Shown here in pieces: positions 51,431 to 60,260 of a stretch of 64,000 nucleotides of DNA (position 1 is the first letter of the stretch; each line of letters begins with the position of its first letter). A model generated the notes under the pieces. It had not been told where the DNA came from and did no database searches. It saw only the letters and a program-made list of their open reading frames with translations. The translations under genes and the position numbers were made by a program. The DNA is from Nonomuraea cavernae (GTDB lineage Bacteria > Actinomycetota > Actinomycetes > Streptosporangiales > Streptosporangiaceae), in the NCBI RefSeq assembly GCF_014646355.1, contig NZ_BMNH01000033.1, positions 17,991 to 81,990 on the forward strand. The letters are read 5' to 3'.

Positions 51431-51468
51431 ACGACGCCCGGGTCTCGCAGGTGAGACCCGGGCGTCGT
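51431..51468. terminator. Bidirectional terminator, 16-bp stem
   Basis: ACGACGCCCGGGTCTC (51431-51446) and GAGACCCGGGCGTCGT (51453-51468) pair perfectly around a 6-nt loop, between the convergent flavodoxin-like and pruA genes. The + strand continues TCCTT. Confidence 0.85.
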
Positions 51469-51488
51469 TCCTTGGCTGCCGCGAAGGG

Positions 51489-53114
51489 TCAGCCCATGTG
51501 CGGGTAGCGGTGGTCGGTCGGCGGGACGAACGTCTCCTTGATCGTGCGGGCGTTGACCCAGCGGATCAGGTTGAAGATCGAGCCCGCCTTGTCGTTGGTG
51601 CCCGAGGCACGGGCCCCGCCGAACGGCTGCTGGCCGACGACCGCGCCGGTCGGCTTGTCGTTGACGTAGAAGTTGCCCGCCGCGAAGCGCAGCCGCTCCG
51701 AGGCGGACGCGATCGCGTAGCGGTCCTGGGCGATGACCGACCCGGTCAGCGCGTACGGCGAGACGCTCTCCATCTGGTCGAGCACCGCGTCGAAGTCGGC
51801 GTCGTCGTAGACGTGCACGCCCAGGAGCGGGCCGAAGTACTCCTTGACGAAGATCTCGTCGGTCGGGTCGGCGCACTCCATGATGGTCGGCTTCACGAAG
51901 TAGCCGGCGGAGTCGTCGTACGAGCCGGTGATCAGGTCGATGCCGGACGTCTCGCGGGCCCGGTCGATGGCGGCCTTGTGCTTGGCGAAGGCCCGCTCGT
52001 CGATGACGGCGCCCATGAACGTCGACAGGTCGGCCGCCACGTCGCCCACGGTCAGCGACTCGGCCATGCCCACGAAGTCGTCGCGCATCCGCGTCCAGAG
52101 CGAGCGCGGCACGTAGGCCCGCGACGCGGCCGAGCACTTCTGCCCCTGGTACTCGAACGCGCCCCTGACCAGCGCGGTCGTCAGCACACCGGGGTCGGCC
52201 GACGGGTGCGCGAGCACGAAGTCCTTGCCGCCGGTCTCGCCGACGAGGCGCGGGTAGCCGTGGTAGGAGGCGATGTTCGCGCCGACGGTGCTCCACAGGT
52301 GCTGGAAGGTCGGGGTCGAGCCGGTGAAGTGGATGCCCGCCAGGGCCGGGTGGGTCAGGGCGACCTCGGAGACCGCCTGGCCGTTGCCGGTGACCATGTT
52401 GATCACCCCGGGCGGCAGGCCCGCCGCCTCCAGCAGCCGCATGGTGAAGTGCGCGGCGAACTGCTGGGTGGGCGAAGGCTTCCAGACAACGACATTCCCC
52501 ATAAGAGCGGCGGATGTCGGCAAATTTCCGGCAATGGCGGTGAAGTTGAACGGCGTGATCGCCAGCACGAACCCTTCGAGCGGCCGGTACTCCATCCGGT
52601 TCCACACCCCGGGCGACGACACCGGCTGCTCGGCGTAGAGCTGACGGGCGTAGGCCACGTTGAACCGCAGGAAGTCGATCAGCTCGCAGGCCGCGTCGAT
52701 CTCCGCCTGCTGCGCCGACTTCGACTGCCCCAGCACGGTCGCCGCGTTCAGCGTCGCCCGCCACGGCCCGGACAGCAGGTCGGCCGCCTTGAGGAAGATC
52801 GCCGCCCGCTCGTCGAAGGAGAGCGCCCGCCAGTCGGGAGCGGCCCTCAGCGCGCTGGAGACGGCGTCACGCACGTCCTGAGCCGTGGCGTCGTTGGCAC
52901 GCCCCAGGACGGCGGTCTTGTTGTGCGGCTGCACGACGTCGATCGGCGTGCCCCCGCCGAGCCGCCGCTCACCGCCGATCGTCATGGTCAGGTCGATCGA
53001 CGACCCGGCCAGCTCCTTGATCCGGGCCTCCAGCGAGGCCCGCTCGGCGCTGCCGGGCGCGTAGCCGTACACCCGCTCGTTCGCGGGCACCGGCACGTTG
53101 CTGATGGCGTCCAT
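51489..53114 (-). CDS. pruA: 1-pyrroline-5-carboxylate dehydrogenase
   Basis: 541 aa aldehyde dehydrogenase oxidising P5C/glutamate semialdehyde to glutamate with NAD. NAD-binding and active-site segments: ITPFNFTAIAGNLPTSAALM, GIHFTGSTPTFQHLW, VGETGGKDFVLAH (catalytic Glu) and YQGQKCSAASRAYVP (catalytic Cys). C-terminal PFGGARASGTNDKAGS is family-typical. ATG 53114 (MDAISNVPVPANERV) lies one base after the putA stop; 53135 would overlap putA. Second step of proline degradation. Confidence 0.96.
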   Translation of the reverse strand: MDAISNVPVPANERVYGYAPGSAERASLEARIKELAGSSIDLTMTIGGERRLGGGTPIDVVQPHNKTAVLGRANDATAQDVRDAVSSALRAAPDWRALSFDERAAIFLKAADLLSGPWRATLNAATVLGQSKSAQQAEIDAACELIDFLRFNVAYARQLYAEQPVSSPGVWNRMEYRPLEGFVLAITPFNFTAIAGNLPTSAALMGNVVVWKPSPTQQFAAHFTMRLLEAAGLPPGVINMVTGNGQAVSEVALTHPALAGIHFTGSTPTFQHLWSTVGANIASYHGYPRLVGETGGKDFVLAHPSADPGVLTTALVRGAFEYQGQKCSAASRAYVPRSLWTRMRDDFVGMAESLTVGDVAADLSTFMGAVIDERAFAKHKAAIDRARETSGIDLITGSYDDSAGYFVKPTIMECADPTDEIFVKEYFGPLLGVHVYDDADFDAVLDQMESVSPYALTGSVIAQDRYAIASASERLRFAAGNFYVNDKPTGAVVGQQPFGGARASGTNDKAGSIFNLIRWVNARTIKETFVPPTDHRYPHMG

Positions 53115-53115
53115 G

Positions 53116-54033
53116 TCACTTACCCCCAAGGGCACGAAGGAAGAAGGCGATGTTGGCGGGGCGCTCCGCCAGCCGCCGCATGAAGTAGCCGTACCAGTCG
53201 TCGCCGTAGGGGACGTAGACGCGGACCGTGTGGCCGGCCCCCGCCAGGGCCTCCTGCCGATCGGTGCGGATCCCGTACAGCATCTGGTACTCGTAGTCGC
53301 CGGGGGTCCGGCCGGACCGGTCGGCGAGCAGCTCGGTGATCGAGATCATGCGGTCGTCGTGCGTCGCCACCATGGGGTATCCCTTCCCCGCCATGAGGAT
53401 CCGCAGGCACCGTACATAGGCCTTGTCGACGTCCGTCCTGCTCTGGTGGGCGACCGCGGCGGGCTCCCGGTAGGCGCCCTTGACCAGTCGCACCCGGCTG
53501 CCCGCCGCGGACAGCTCGCGGCAGTCGTCCTCGCTGCGGAACAGGTAGGCCTGGATGGCCACACCGGTCGACGGGTGGTCGGCCCGCAGCTCACGCAGGA
53601 TCTTGAGGGTCGAGTCGACGGTGGTGTGGTCCTCCATGTCGAGCGTGACGGTCGATCCGCCCGCCTCGGCGGCGGCGCAGATCCGCCGGGCGTGCTCGAG
53701 CGCCTTCCCCTCGTCGAACGCCTGCCCGACGGCCGACAGCTTCACCGACACCTCGGCGGCGCCCCCGAGACGCAGGGGCCGCAGCGCTTCCAGGAGCGTC
53801 ACGTACGCCTGCGCCGTGGCCGCCGCGGCGTCCGCGTCGCGGGTCTCCTCGCCGAGATGGTCGACGGTCACGGTCAGCTTCGCCTCGCGGAGCCGTACGA
53901 CGGTGTCACGGGCCTCCTGGACCGTCTCACCGGCGACGAACCGGTCGACGACCTTGCGGGTGAGCGGGAACCCCGACACGGAACGCCGCACCAGCCCGCT
54001 CCGGGAAGCGGCAAGAAGAAGTTGACCGACCAT
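53116..54033 (-). CDS. putA: Proline dehydrogenase
   Basis: 305 aa monofunctional FAD enzyme, proline to P5C. The TIM barrel shows VTLDMEDHTTVDSTLKIL, RVRLVKGAYREPAAVAHQSR and VRVYVPYGDDWYGYFMRRLA with ERPANI, the substrate-binding helix. It is followed by pruA; in actinobacteria the two steps are separate proteins. Divergent from the PucR-type activator gene, which probably responds to proline. Confidence 0.95.
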   Translation of the reverse strand: MVGQLLLAASRSGLVRRSVSGFPLTRKVVDRFVAGETVQEARDTVVRLREAKLTVTVDHLGEETRDADAAAATAQAYVTLLEALRPLRLGGAAEVSVKLSAVGQAFDEGKALEHARRICAAAEAGGSTVTLDMEDHTTVDSTLKILRELRADHPSTGVAIQAYLFRSEDDCRELSAAGSRVRLVKGAYREPAAVAHQSRTDVDKAYVRCLRILMAGKGYPMVATHDDRMISITELLADRSGRTPGDYEYQMLYGIRTDRQEALAGAGHTVRVYVPYGDDWYGYFMRRLAERPANIAFFLRALGGK

Positions 54034-54109
54034 GTCTCCAGCCTAAAACCGCAGCTCACCGGGCAGCCATCGACGTGCGTAACGCCAGGTGTGGCAGGCT
54101 GTCATACAC

Positions 54110-55204
54110 ATGGACAAATCGGCTGATCTGCAGGACACCGTCGACGAGATCGCCCGCCTGCTGGGGGCGTCCGCGACGCTGGAGGACCGCTCGTTCCGCC
54201 TGCTCACGTACGGGGCGCAGCACGGCGACATCGACACCGTGCGCCAGGAGTCGATCCTGCGCAGGCGCGCCACCCCCGAGGTCCGCGACTACTTCGAGCG
54301 CTACGGCATCGCAAGGGCCGGCACCCCCGTCCGCATCCCGGCCGACGCCGGTCTCAAGGTGCTGGCCCGGGTCTGCTGGCCGCTGCGCTACCGCGAGGTG
54401 ACCTACGGCTACCTGTGGCTGCTCGACTCGGGCAGTCTCACCGACGAGGCGCTGCGCCGGGTGGAGCCGCTCGTCGCCCGGGCGGCCGCCGCGCTCGCCC
54501 AGGAGGCCCGCGGCCGCCAGGACCTCGGCAGTGGCCTGCGCACCCTGCTCTCCGCCGACCCCGAGGAACGCGCCGGCTCCTCGATCGAGATCGAGGGCCC
54601 GGTCACCGCCATCGCCGTGCGCGAGTCCGAGGAACGCGTCGCCGCGCTGTGGACCCTCCCGCGTGGCGTGCTCGCCCAGGCCGGCTCGCCGGTGGCGCTG
54701 CTCGTCCCCGCGCGCCTGGCCGGCGAGGTCGCCCAGACCACCCGGAGCGCGTACGGCACCGCGGCCGGCATCGGCGGCCCCCGGGACGATCCGGCCGACG
54801 CCTGGCAGAGCTGGCGGGAGGCGCGCCTGGCCCTGCGCGTGGCCGAGCACTTCCCCCGGTTCGCCTCCCTTGCCTGGTGGGAGGACCTCGGCGTGCACCG
54901 GCTCCTGGCCCGGCTCGGCCAGGCGGATCTGCGGGAGCTGGCCGGCGAGGTGGCGGCGCTGGACCCGGCGCAGGCCCACACCGTCGAGACCTACCTCGAC
55001 CTCGGCGGCCATGCCCAGAAGACCGCCGCCGAGCTCGGCATCCACCGTCAGACGCTCTACTACCGCCTCGGCAGGGCCGAACGCCTGCTGGGTCGCGACC
55101 TGTCCGACGGCGACGACCGCCTGACCGTCCACCTCGGCCTCAAGGCGGCCCGCCTGCGCCCGCGCGACGGCGGGGGAGCGGTCCGGCCATCGCCGACGGG
55201 GTAG
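54110..55204 (+). CDS. PucR-family activator, probable proline-catabolism regulator
   Basis: 364 aa. The C-terminal HTH_30 domain reads VETYLDLGGHAQKTAAELGI then HRQTLYYRLGRAERLLGRDL, the PucR DNA-binding pattern. The N-terminal ~250 residues form a sensory domain with REVTYGYLWLLDSG. ATG 54110 (MDKSADLQDTVDEI) is chosen over 54089. Divergent from putA with a 76-bp gap; in Streptomyces and mycobacteria a PucR-type regulator (PutR/PruC) activates this operon, which supports the same role. Confidence 0.88.
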   Translation: MDKSADLQDTVDEIARLLGASATLEDRSFRLLTYGAQHGDIDTVRQESILRRRATPEVRDYFERYGIARAGTPVRIPADAGLKVLARVCWPLRYREVTYGYLWLLDSGSLTDEALRRVEPLVARAAAALAQEARGRQDLGSGLRTLLSADPEERAGSSIEIEGPVTAIAVRESEERVAALWTLPRGVLAQAGSPVALLVPARLAGEVAQTTRSAYGTAAGIGGPRDDPADAWQSWREARLALRVAEHFPRFASLAWWEDLGVHRLLARLGQADLRELAGEVAALDPAQAHTVETYLDLGGHAQKTAAELGIHRQTLYYRLGRAERLLGRDLSDGDDRLTVHLGLKAARLRPRDGGGAVRPSPTG

Positions 55205-55268
55205 ACGGCATCAGGCGCGGCGGACGGGGCCGGTCGCGGTCGATGGGCTCTGGCGAGTGCGGATGCGG

Positions 55269-55862
55269 TCAGGCGAGGTGGCGCAGTGCCGCCTCGTCGC
55301 CGGGGCCGCCGCGGCGTGCCAGCCCTTCGGCCACCCGCCCGCGGAACGCGGCGTCCCGGTGCCCGTCGTACTTGAACTTGCCGCGGACCTCCTCGACGGC
55401 CAGCCGCAGGCCCCTGATCCCCGACAGCAGCCGGGGCATCTCGGCGGGGTCGCCCGCGTCGGGCTCGAGATCGGCCAGCTGGTGGCGCAGGATCTCCAGC
55501 TTGCCGTCGTCGTCGGTGACGATCTCGGCGTGGCAGGTGAGCTGGACGGAGGAGTAGTAGGTGGTGGGGACGCCGAGCCTGGGATCGGTGCCGGGCTCGG
55601 CGCGCCACGCGCCGGGGATGTACGCCCACGGTGCGCCGACCGCGAGCAGCACCTTCGGATTCTCCTCGATCGCCGCCCACACCGGGTTGGGCCTGGCCAG
55701 GTGGAGCAGCACGGTCCGGTCGCCGGCCAGCGCGAACTGCGTGGGCACCACCACCGGGACGTCCCGGCCACGTCCGGCGGCGATCAGGTGCCCGAACTGG
55801 TTGTCGCGGACAAAGGCGAGGGACTCCGCCTCGACGACGGAGTCCCAGGGATGGATCAGCAT
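55269..55862 (-). CDS. PaiB-like FMN-binding protein
   Basis: 197 aa. It begins MLIHPWDSVVEAESLAFVRD and contains VPVVVPTQFAL and GIRGLRLAVEEVRGKFKYDGH, typical of the PaiB/FMN-binding negative-regulator family (split-barrel flavin fold). The Bacillus PaiB regulates sporulation and protease genes, but many homologues probably act as flavin enzymes. Its stop lies 65 bp beyond that of the convergent PucR-type gene; the GT4 gene ends 27 bp upstream on the same strand. Confidence 0.88.
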   Translation of the reverse strand: MLIHPWDSVVEAESLAFVRDNQFGHLIAAGRGRDVPVVVPTQFALAGDRTVLLHLARPNPVWAAIEENPKVLLAVGAPWAYIPGAWRAEPGTDPRLGVPTTYYSSVQLTCHAEIVTDDDGKLEILRHQLADLEPDAGDPAEMPRLLSGIRGLRLAVEEVRGKFKYDGHRDAAFRGRVAEGLARRGGPGDEAALRHLA

Positions 55863-55889
55863 AGGCAGACGATAGGGCCTGCGGTGCCG

Positions 55890-56993
55890 TCAGGCGCAGG
55901 CGGCCTCGTACACGCGGACGAGCTCCTGGCTGACGCGCTCCCACGAGTAGCGGGAACGGGCGCGGTCGGCGCCGGCGTAGCCGAGGGCGGTCCGCAAGGT
56001 CGGGTCGGTCAGCAGCTCGCGGGCCAGCCGGGCGGTGCGGGCGGGCCGGTCCGGCGGCACCAGCAGGCCGGTCACGCCGTCGATGACGGAGTCGAGGTGC
56101 GCGCCGACGGCCGAGGCGATCACCGGCACGCCGCAGGCCATCGCCTCCAGCGCGACGATCCCGGTCGAGGCCTCGCGCGGCACGGACACCACGGCGTCGG
56201 CGCTGCGCATGAGCTTCGGCACCGCGGCTCGCTTGACCTGCCCGAGCAGGGTGACCCGGTCGGCCACGCCGAGCTGCTCGGCCAGGGCGCGCAGGCGGCG
56301 TACCTCCCTGTCGTCGTCGAGCTGGTCGGGGTCGGGTCCGCCGGCCAGCACGAGCTCGACGTCCGACAGGCCCTGCAGCGCGCGGACGATCGTGTGCGCG
56401 CCGCGGTCCGGTGAGAGGGGGCCCACGTGCAGCAGCCGCTTGCGGGTGCCGCGCGCGGCCGCCGCGCCCTGGCGGTGGAAGCGCTCGGTGTCGACGCCGT
56501 AGGGGACGATGGCGATGTTGTTGCGCGGGACGCCGAGCCTGATCAGCGCCGACTCCTGGTCACCGGATCCGGCGATCACGGCGTCGGCCCTGCGGCCGAG
56601 CGCCCGCTCCAGCTTGAGATGGGTGGGGTCCACGGTGTGGAAGGTCTGCGTCACGGGCACGTCCAGACCCTTGGCTCCGGCCACCGCGGCGAGCCCGCCG
56701 GTCCAGGAATAGGCGTGGATCACGTCCGGCCGGTCCTGGTGCCAGCGCTTCATCAGGTGGTTGCCGACGTCGTTGAGATAGGGGACGACGTCGTCGGCGG
56801 TGAGGCTGCGAGCCGGGCCCACGTCGATGTGCTCCACCATGACCCCCGGGGCCACCCGCGTCCTGGGCTTGCCCTCGGCGCTGTCACGACGGGAGTAGAT
56901 GGTGACCTGGTGGTCGCGGCCCAGTTCGCGCGCCACGGCGTGGAGGTTGTGGCGCTTGTTGCCGGAGACGGAAGCGACGATCGCGATATTCAT
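55890..56993 (-). CDS. GT4 glycosyltransferase, MshA-like
   Basis: 367 aa GT-B enzyme. The N-terminal domain starts MNIAIVASVSGNKRHNLHAV; the C-terminal nucleotide domain has RLLHVGPLSPDRGAHTIV, LVLAGGPDPDQLDDD and the EX7E motif EASTGIVALEAMACGVPVIA. It transfers a sugar from a nucleotide donor; acceptor unknown. Upstream (57067-57094) is a promoter that matches the SigF/SigB pattern exactly, so it may be a stress-induced gene. Confidence 0.9.
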   Translation of the reverse strand: MNIAIVASVSGNKRHNLHAVARELGRDHQVTIYSRRDSAEGKPRTRVAPGVMVEHIDVGPARSLTADDVVPYLNDVGNHLMKRWHQDRPDVIHAYSWTGGLAAVAGAKGLDVPVTQTFHTVDPTHLKLERALGRRADAVIAGSGDQESALIRLGVPRNNIAIVPYGVDTERFHRQGAAAARGTRKRLLHVGPLSPDRGAHTIVRALQGLSDVELVLAGGPDPDQLDDDREVRRLRALAEQLGVADRVTLLGQVKRAAVPKLMRSADAVVSVPREASTGIVALEAMACGVPVIASAVGAHLDSVIDGVTGLLVPPDRPARTARLARELLTDPTLRTALGYAGADRARSRYSWERVSQELVRVYEAACA

Positions 56994-57066
56994 GGCACAC
57001 CTCAGCGTGAAAAAAAGCCTTCAAGGTGTGCCTGCGTCTTAGGCACGTCTGTCTGCTCCAAGACTT

Positions 57067-57094
57067 TACCCAAGAACCGGCCAGACGCAAACCC
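57067..57094 (-). promoter_or_regulatory. SigF/SigB-type promoter for the GT4 gene
   Basis: Read on the minus strand: GGTTT (57094-57090), 17-nt spacer, GGGTAA (57072-57067), matching GGTTT...GGGTA. The start would be near 57060, about 65 bp before the GT4 ATG. The neighbouring divergent-direction genes form a partner-switching set. Confidence 0.6.
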
Positions 57095-57114
57095 CGACAG
57101 ATCAGACTTCTCGG

Positions 57115-58944
57115 TCAGACGCCTCGAAGTGCCAGGATGACGATCTCGTCCCACACCTGCCCGCCGGAGAAGGCGTGCCGGTCGGCCTCGATCGCCTTGA
57201 CCACCGTGGCAGGCGCCTGACCTGTGCATCTGCCCAGCACGTCGGCCAGCCGCTCCTCACCGTAGGGCTCGCCCGTCTCGTTCCTGGAGGAGATCAGACC
57301 CTCGGAATAAAGAACCAGAGTCTCACCCACACCGACGGTGAGATCCTCCACACCGGTCTCCGCCTCGGGCGAGATGCCCAGCGGCACCCCGCCGCCCGAG
57401 GCGAACCGCACCCCGCCGTCGGGATGCAGCAGCGCCGCCGGATGGTGCCCCGCCGACGACAGCCGGATCTTGCGCCCCTGTACGAACCCCGTGACCGCCA
57501 TCACGAACATGCCGGTGCCCTGCTTGACCAGGGCCTCGTTGACCTTGCGCACCACCACGTCGGGGTCGGCGTCCCAGGCGCTGAGCACCCGCAGGCCGCC
57601 TCGCACCATCGCGCTGACCGACGCCGCCTCCTCGCCCTTGCCCGCCGCGCCGCCCAGGGCGAACCCCCAGCCACCCGTCACGGGGAACACGTCGTAGAAC
57701 TCGGCGCCCACCGACGTGCCGGGGTTGTAGATCGCGCTCGCCTCGTAACCGGGCACGTCCGGCAGGTTGCGCGGCGCGACGCTCGCGGTCAGCGCGTCCG
57801 CAGCCCGCGAGCGGCTCTGGAAGCTGCTCTGCGCGCGCACCGCGAGCCCGAGCTGCAGCCCGACCTCCTGGATGACACCCAGGTCGGCCAGCGTGAACGG
57901 CGGCCGGTCACCCGCCCTGACCAGCGTCAGCGTCCCGTCGTTCGAGCCGATCGGCACGCACAGCAGCGACCCGGCCCCCATCGCGGTCAGCAGCGGCCCG
58001 TCGGCGCAGAAGCCCAGGACCGTCTCGTCGTCGATCATCTCCTGAACCACGCCGGAGCCACGCTCCAGCACCTGGGCCACCACCTGGCTCGCCGCCGGAT
58101 CGGCGTCCTCCACCTGCCGCAGCAGGCCGCCCAGCGGCTGGTTCTTGGGCGCGACCACGATCGCCCGGCGCGGGAGCCCTTCGCGCACCATGTCCGCGAC
58201 CACCCAGTCGGCCCACTCGGCCGCCAGCAGCCGCGTCGCCCTGGCCAGCGCGATCGGCTGCCTGAGCGCGTCCTCGTCGAGCAGCAGCGCGCCCATCCTG
58301 GCCAGCAGATCCTGGCGTCTCGAGGCCGCCATCAGCAGCGCGCCGTCTGACTGCTCCGGCCGCCCGGCGCCCGGACCGGGCAGCTGCACCTCGGTCGGCA
58401 ACGCCACGGCGGCCACCATCTGCTGCGGCTCGCCCGGCATCGTCAGCCGGGTCAGCGCCAGCTGCACGGTGTGGGTCCTGCCCTGGTGCGCCAACCGGGT
58501 CTCGAACGCCGCCGGCTGCCCGGTCTGCAGCACCGACGTCAGGTGCGAGCGGAACGCCGCCCGCCTCGACACGTCGACCAGCAGCGGGAACGACCGGCCC
58601 ACCAGGTAGCCGTCGGGGCTGCCCAGCACCCGCGAGGTCTCCCCGTTGATGCGCCTGACCACCCCGCCGCCGTCGAGCACGATCACCGGCACCGGGAAGG
58701 CCTTGAAGACCTGGCGCAGCAGCTTGAGCTCCCGCTGCGGGCCCTCCTTCTTGCCGCCCGGCCGCCGGGTCGCCGCCTTGCGCAGCTCCTCGCGGGCCGC
58801 GGCCAGCAGCTCGGCGGCGGTGTCGAGCTCCGCCAGCGCCGCGTCCAGGGTCGGGGCGAGGTCGGAGGGGTACGCCGTCCTCGCCTCACGCAACGAGGAG
58901 ACACGCACGGTGAGTGCGTTCAGGGCGTGTTCGAGGTCGGGCAT
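57115..58944 (-). CDS. PAS-GAF-SpoIIE phosphatase (RsbU/RsbP-like)
   Basis: 609 aa. An N-terminal helical coil (~1-70, SSLREARTAYPSDLAPTLDA) precedes a PAS domain (~75-190, FPVPVIVLDGGGVVRRINGE), a GAF domain (~215-385) and a C-terminal PP2C/SpoIIE phosphatase (~400-605; ASAIYNPGTSVGAEFYDVFP, LGGAAGKGEEAASVSA). Two normal metal-binding positions look altered (GAEFYD for GGDFYD; GGAAGKG for GDVSGKG), so full activity is uncertain. ATG 58944 has GAGG six bases upstream. It probably dephosphorylates the STAS protein nearby. Confidence 0.87.
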   Translation of the reverse strand: MPDLEHALNALTVRVSSLREARTAYPSDLAPTLDAALAELDTAAELLAAAREELRKAATRRPGGKKEGPQRELKLLRQVFKAFPVPVIVLDGGGVVRRINGETSRVLGSPDGYLVGRSFPLLVDVSRRAAFRSHLTSVLQTGQPAAFETRLAHQGRTHTVQLALTRLTMPGEPQQMVAAVALPTEVQLPGPGAGRPEQSDGALLMAASRRQDLLARMGALLLDEDALRQPIALARATRLLAAEWADWVVADMVREGLPRRAIVVAPKNQPLGGLLRQVEDADPAASQVVAQVLERGSGVVQEMIDDETVLGFCADGPLLTAMGAGSLLCVPIGSNDGTLTLVRAGDRPPFTLADLGVIQEVGLQLGLAVRAQSSFQSRSRAADALTASVAPRNLPDVPGYEASAIYNPGTSVGAEFYDVFPVTGGWGFALGGAAGKGEEAASVSAMVRGGLRVLSAWDADPDVVVRKVNEALVKQGTGMFVMAVTGFVQGRKIRLSSAGHHPAALLHPDGGVRFASGGGVPLGISPEAETGVEDLTVGVGETLVLYSEGLISSRNETGEPYGEERLADVLGRCTGQAPATVVKAIEADRHAFSGGQVWDEIVILALRGV

Positions 58945-59009
58945 GGTCATCCTCTGACGCTACGCCACGGGGGATAATGCTAGCTACTAAGGGGTAGGGG
59001 CACTTTGCT

Positions 59010-59726
59010 ATGGAATCAACGGCAATGATGACATCCGGGTTGGCGCGGGATCTAGCCGCGCTGGGACGCCTCAACCAGGACACCTCCACCGAAAGTGTGC
59101 TCCGCGGCCTCACCACCGCCCTCGCGGCCGGCGTGCCGGGCTGCTCGGGAGGCTCGGCCGAGCACTGGCGCGACCACCGGGTGCTGGTCTCCGGCTCCCA
59201 CAGCGAGCTGATCATGCTCGTCGAGGGAGAGCACGACCTCGGTGAGGGCCCCGGCATCGAAGCACGGCAGACCGGCGGCCGCGTGGTCGTGACCGACGTG
59301 CTGACCGACGGCCGATGGCCCGGATACGCCGCCCTCGCCACCCGCTGGAGCGTGCGCTCCGTGCTGGCCCTGCCCATCAAGGCGCGCCCCGCGCTCCTGG
59401 TCGTCGGCCTCTACTCCGTACGCCCCGGAGCCTTCACCCCGCAGGCCGCCCACGCTCTCACCGGGATGCTGACCGAGCAGGTCGGAGTGGCCATGGCCAA
59501 CATGTCGGACTTCGAGGACGTACGGACCGACGCCGCCCAGCTGCAGGAGGCCCTCGCCGGCCGGGCCGTGATCGACCAGGCCAAGGGCATCATCATGCAG
59601 ACCAGTGGGTGCACCGCCGAGGCCGCCTTCGAGGAACTGCGCCGGATCTCGCAGCATCACCAGGTCAAGGTGGCCGACCTGGCCCGGCTGCTGGTCGAGG
59701 AGCACCAGCGCAAGTCGCGCCGCTAG
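59010..59726 (+). CDS. GAF-ANTAR protein
   Basis: 238 aa. A GAF domain (~20-160, RSVLALPIKARPALLVVGLY) precedes a C-terminal ANTAR domain (EALAGRAVIDQAKGIIMQTS, with conserved GxIMxxxGCTAxxAFxxLR). ANTAR domains bind RNA hairpins to prevent transcription termination. It is divergent from the PP2C gene (65-bp gap) and overlaps the convergent STAS gene by four bases. Light, redox or small-molecule sensing by the GAF domain is unknown. Confidence 0.92.
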   Translation: MESTAMMTSGLARDLAALGRLNQDTSTESVLRGLTTALAAGVPGCSGGSAEHWRDHRVLVSGSHSELIMLVEGEHDLGEGPGIEARQTGGRVVVTDVLTDGRWPGYAALATRWSVRSVLALPIKARPALLVVGLYSVRPGAFTPQAAHALTGMLTEQVGVAMANMSDFEDVRTDAAQLQEALAGRAVIDQAKGIIMQTSGCTAEAAFEELRRISQHHQVKVADLARLLVEEHQRKSRR

Positions 59727-60079
59727 CCAATGGCGGCCAAGGCGTCGTCCAGCGTGTCGTAAAGCGGCAGCCGCTGGGCCAGCCCAGTGATCCACATCAC
59801 CTTGGACTTCGAATACTCGACGCCCACCAACGCGAACTTGGCCCCAGAGGCCAGGCTGTTCTGCCACTGGTGGACGATCAGCCCCAGAGCCCGCGAATCC
59901 ATGAAGGTCACCCCGGCCAGGTCCAGAATCAGGTCCGAGCCGGCCAGGGACAGATAGTCGGCGAACTGCTCCCGCGTCGTCGCGTCGAGCACGCCGTCCA
60001 CCTTGACCACAGTGATCTCGTCCACGGTCGACGAGCTGAGGCTCAGGGCGGCGACCGAGCCCTCACCGTTCTCCGGCAT
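59723..60079 (-). CDS. STAS anti-sigma factor antagonist (RsbV/SpoIIAA-like)
   Basis: 118 aa. DLILDLAGVTFMDSRALGLI contains the phosphorylatable Ser after Asp, the family hallmark. Unphosphorylated it sequesters the RsbW-like kinase and frees the sigma factor; the kinase and the SpoIIE phosphatases set its phosphorylation. ATG 60079 is preferred to GTG 60085. It lies between the GAF-ANTAR gene and the divergent sigma gene. Confidence 0.92.
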   Translation of the reverse strand: MPENGEGSVAALSLSSSTVDEITVVKVDGVLDATTREQFADYLSLAGSDLILDLAGVTFMDSRALGLIVHQWQNSLASGAKFALVGVEYSKSKVMWITGLAQRLPLYDTLDDALAAIG

Positions 60080-60115
60080 TGTCACGCAGGCAACCCTACT
60101 GTCACTGCGGCGGAG

Positions 60116-60130
60116 AGGAATACTTCCTCG
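60116..60130. promoter_or_regulatory. Small inverted repeat upstream of sigma gene
   Basis: GAGGAA-TAC-TTCCTC (60116-60130) is a perfect 6-bp inverted repeat with a 3-nt centre, in the divergent STAS/sigma control region. It may be an operator or a hairpin; no clear sigma-type promoter was found next to it. Confidence 0.35.
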
Positions 60131-60260
60131 CGAAGGGGGGATAGACTGGGGCGAAGTCCAGCAGAGGGCTTTCGTCTCGTATTACCGCGAGATGTGCCTC
60201 TGGCTGGGCTTTTCCCGTTCGGCCGAGGCGCTCCCGCGAAGCACGTCAAGAGGAGCAGCG

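Noticed and set aside
58951..59009. GGGTAG at 58992 as a stress-sigma promoter for GAF-ANTAR
   Set aside because: No GTTT-like box at the right distance, and the start would fall almost on the gene.
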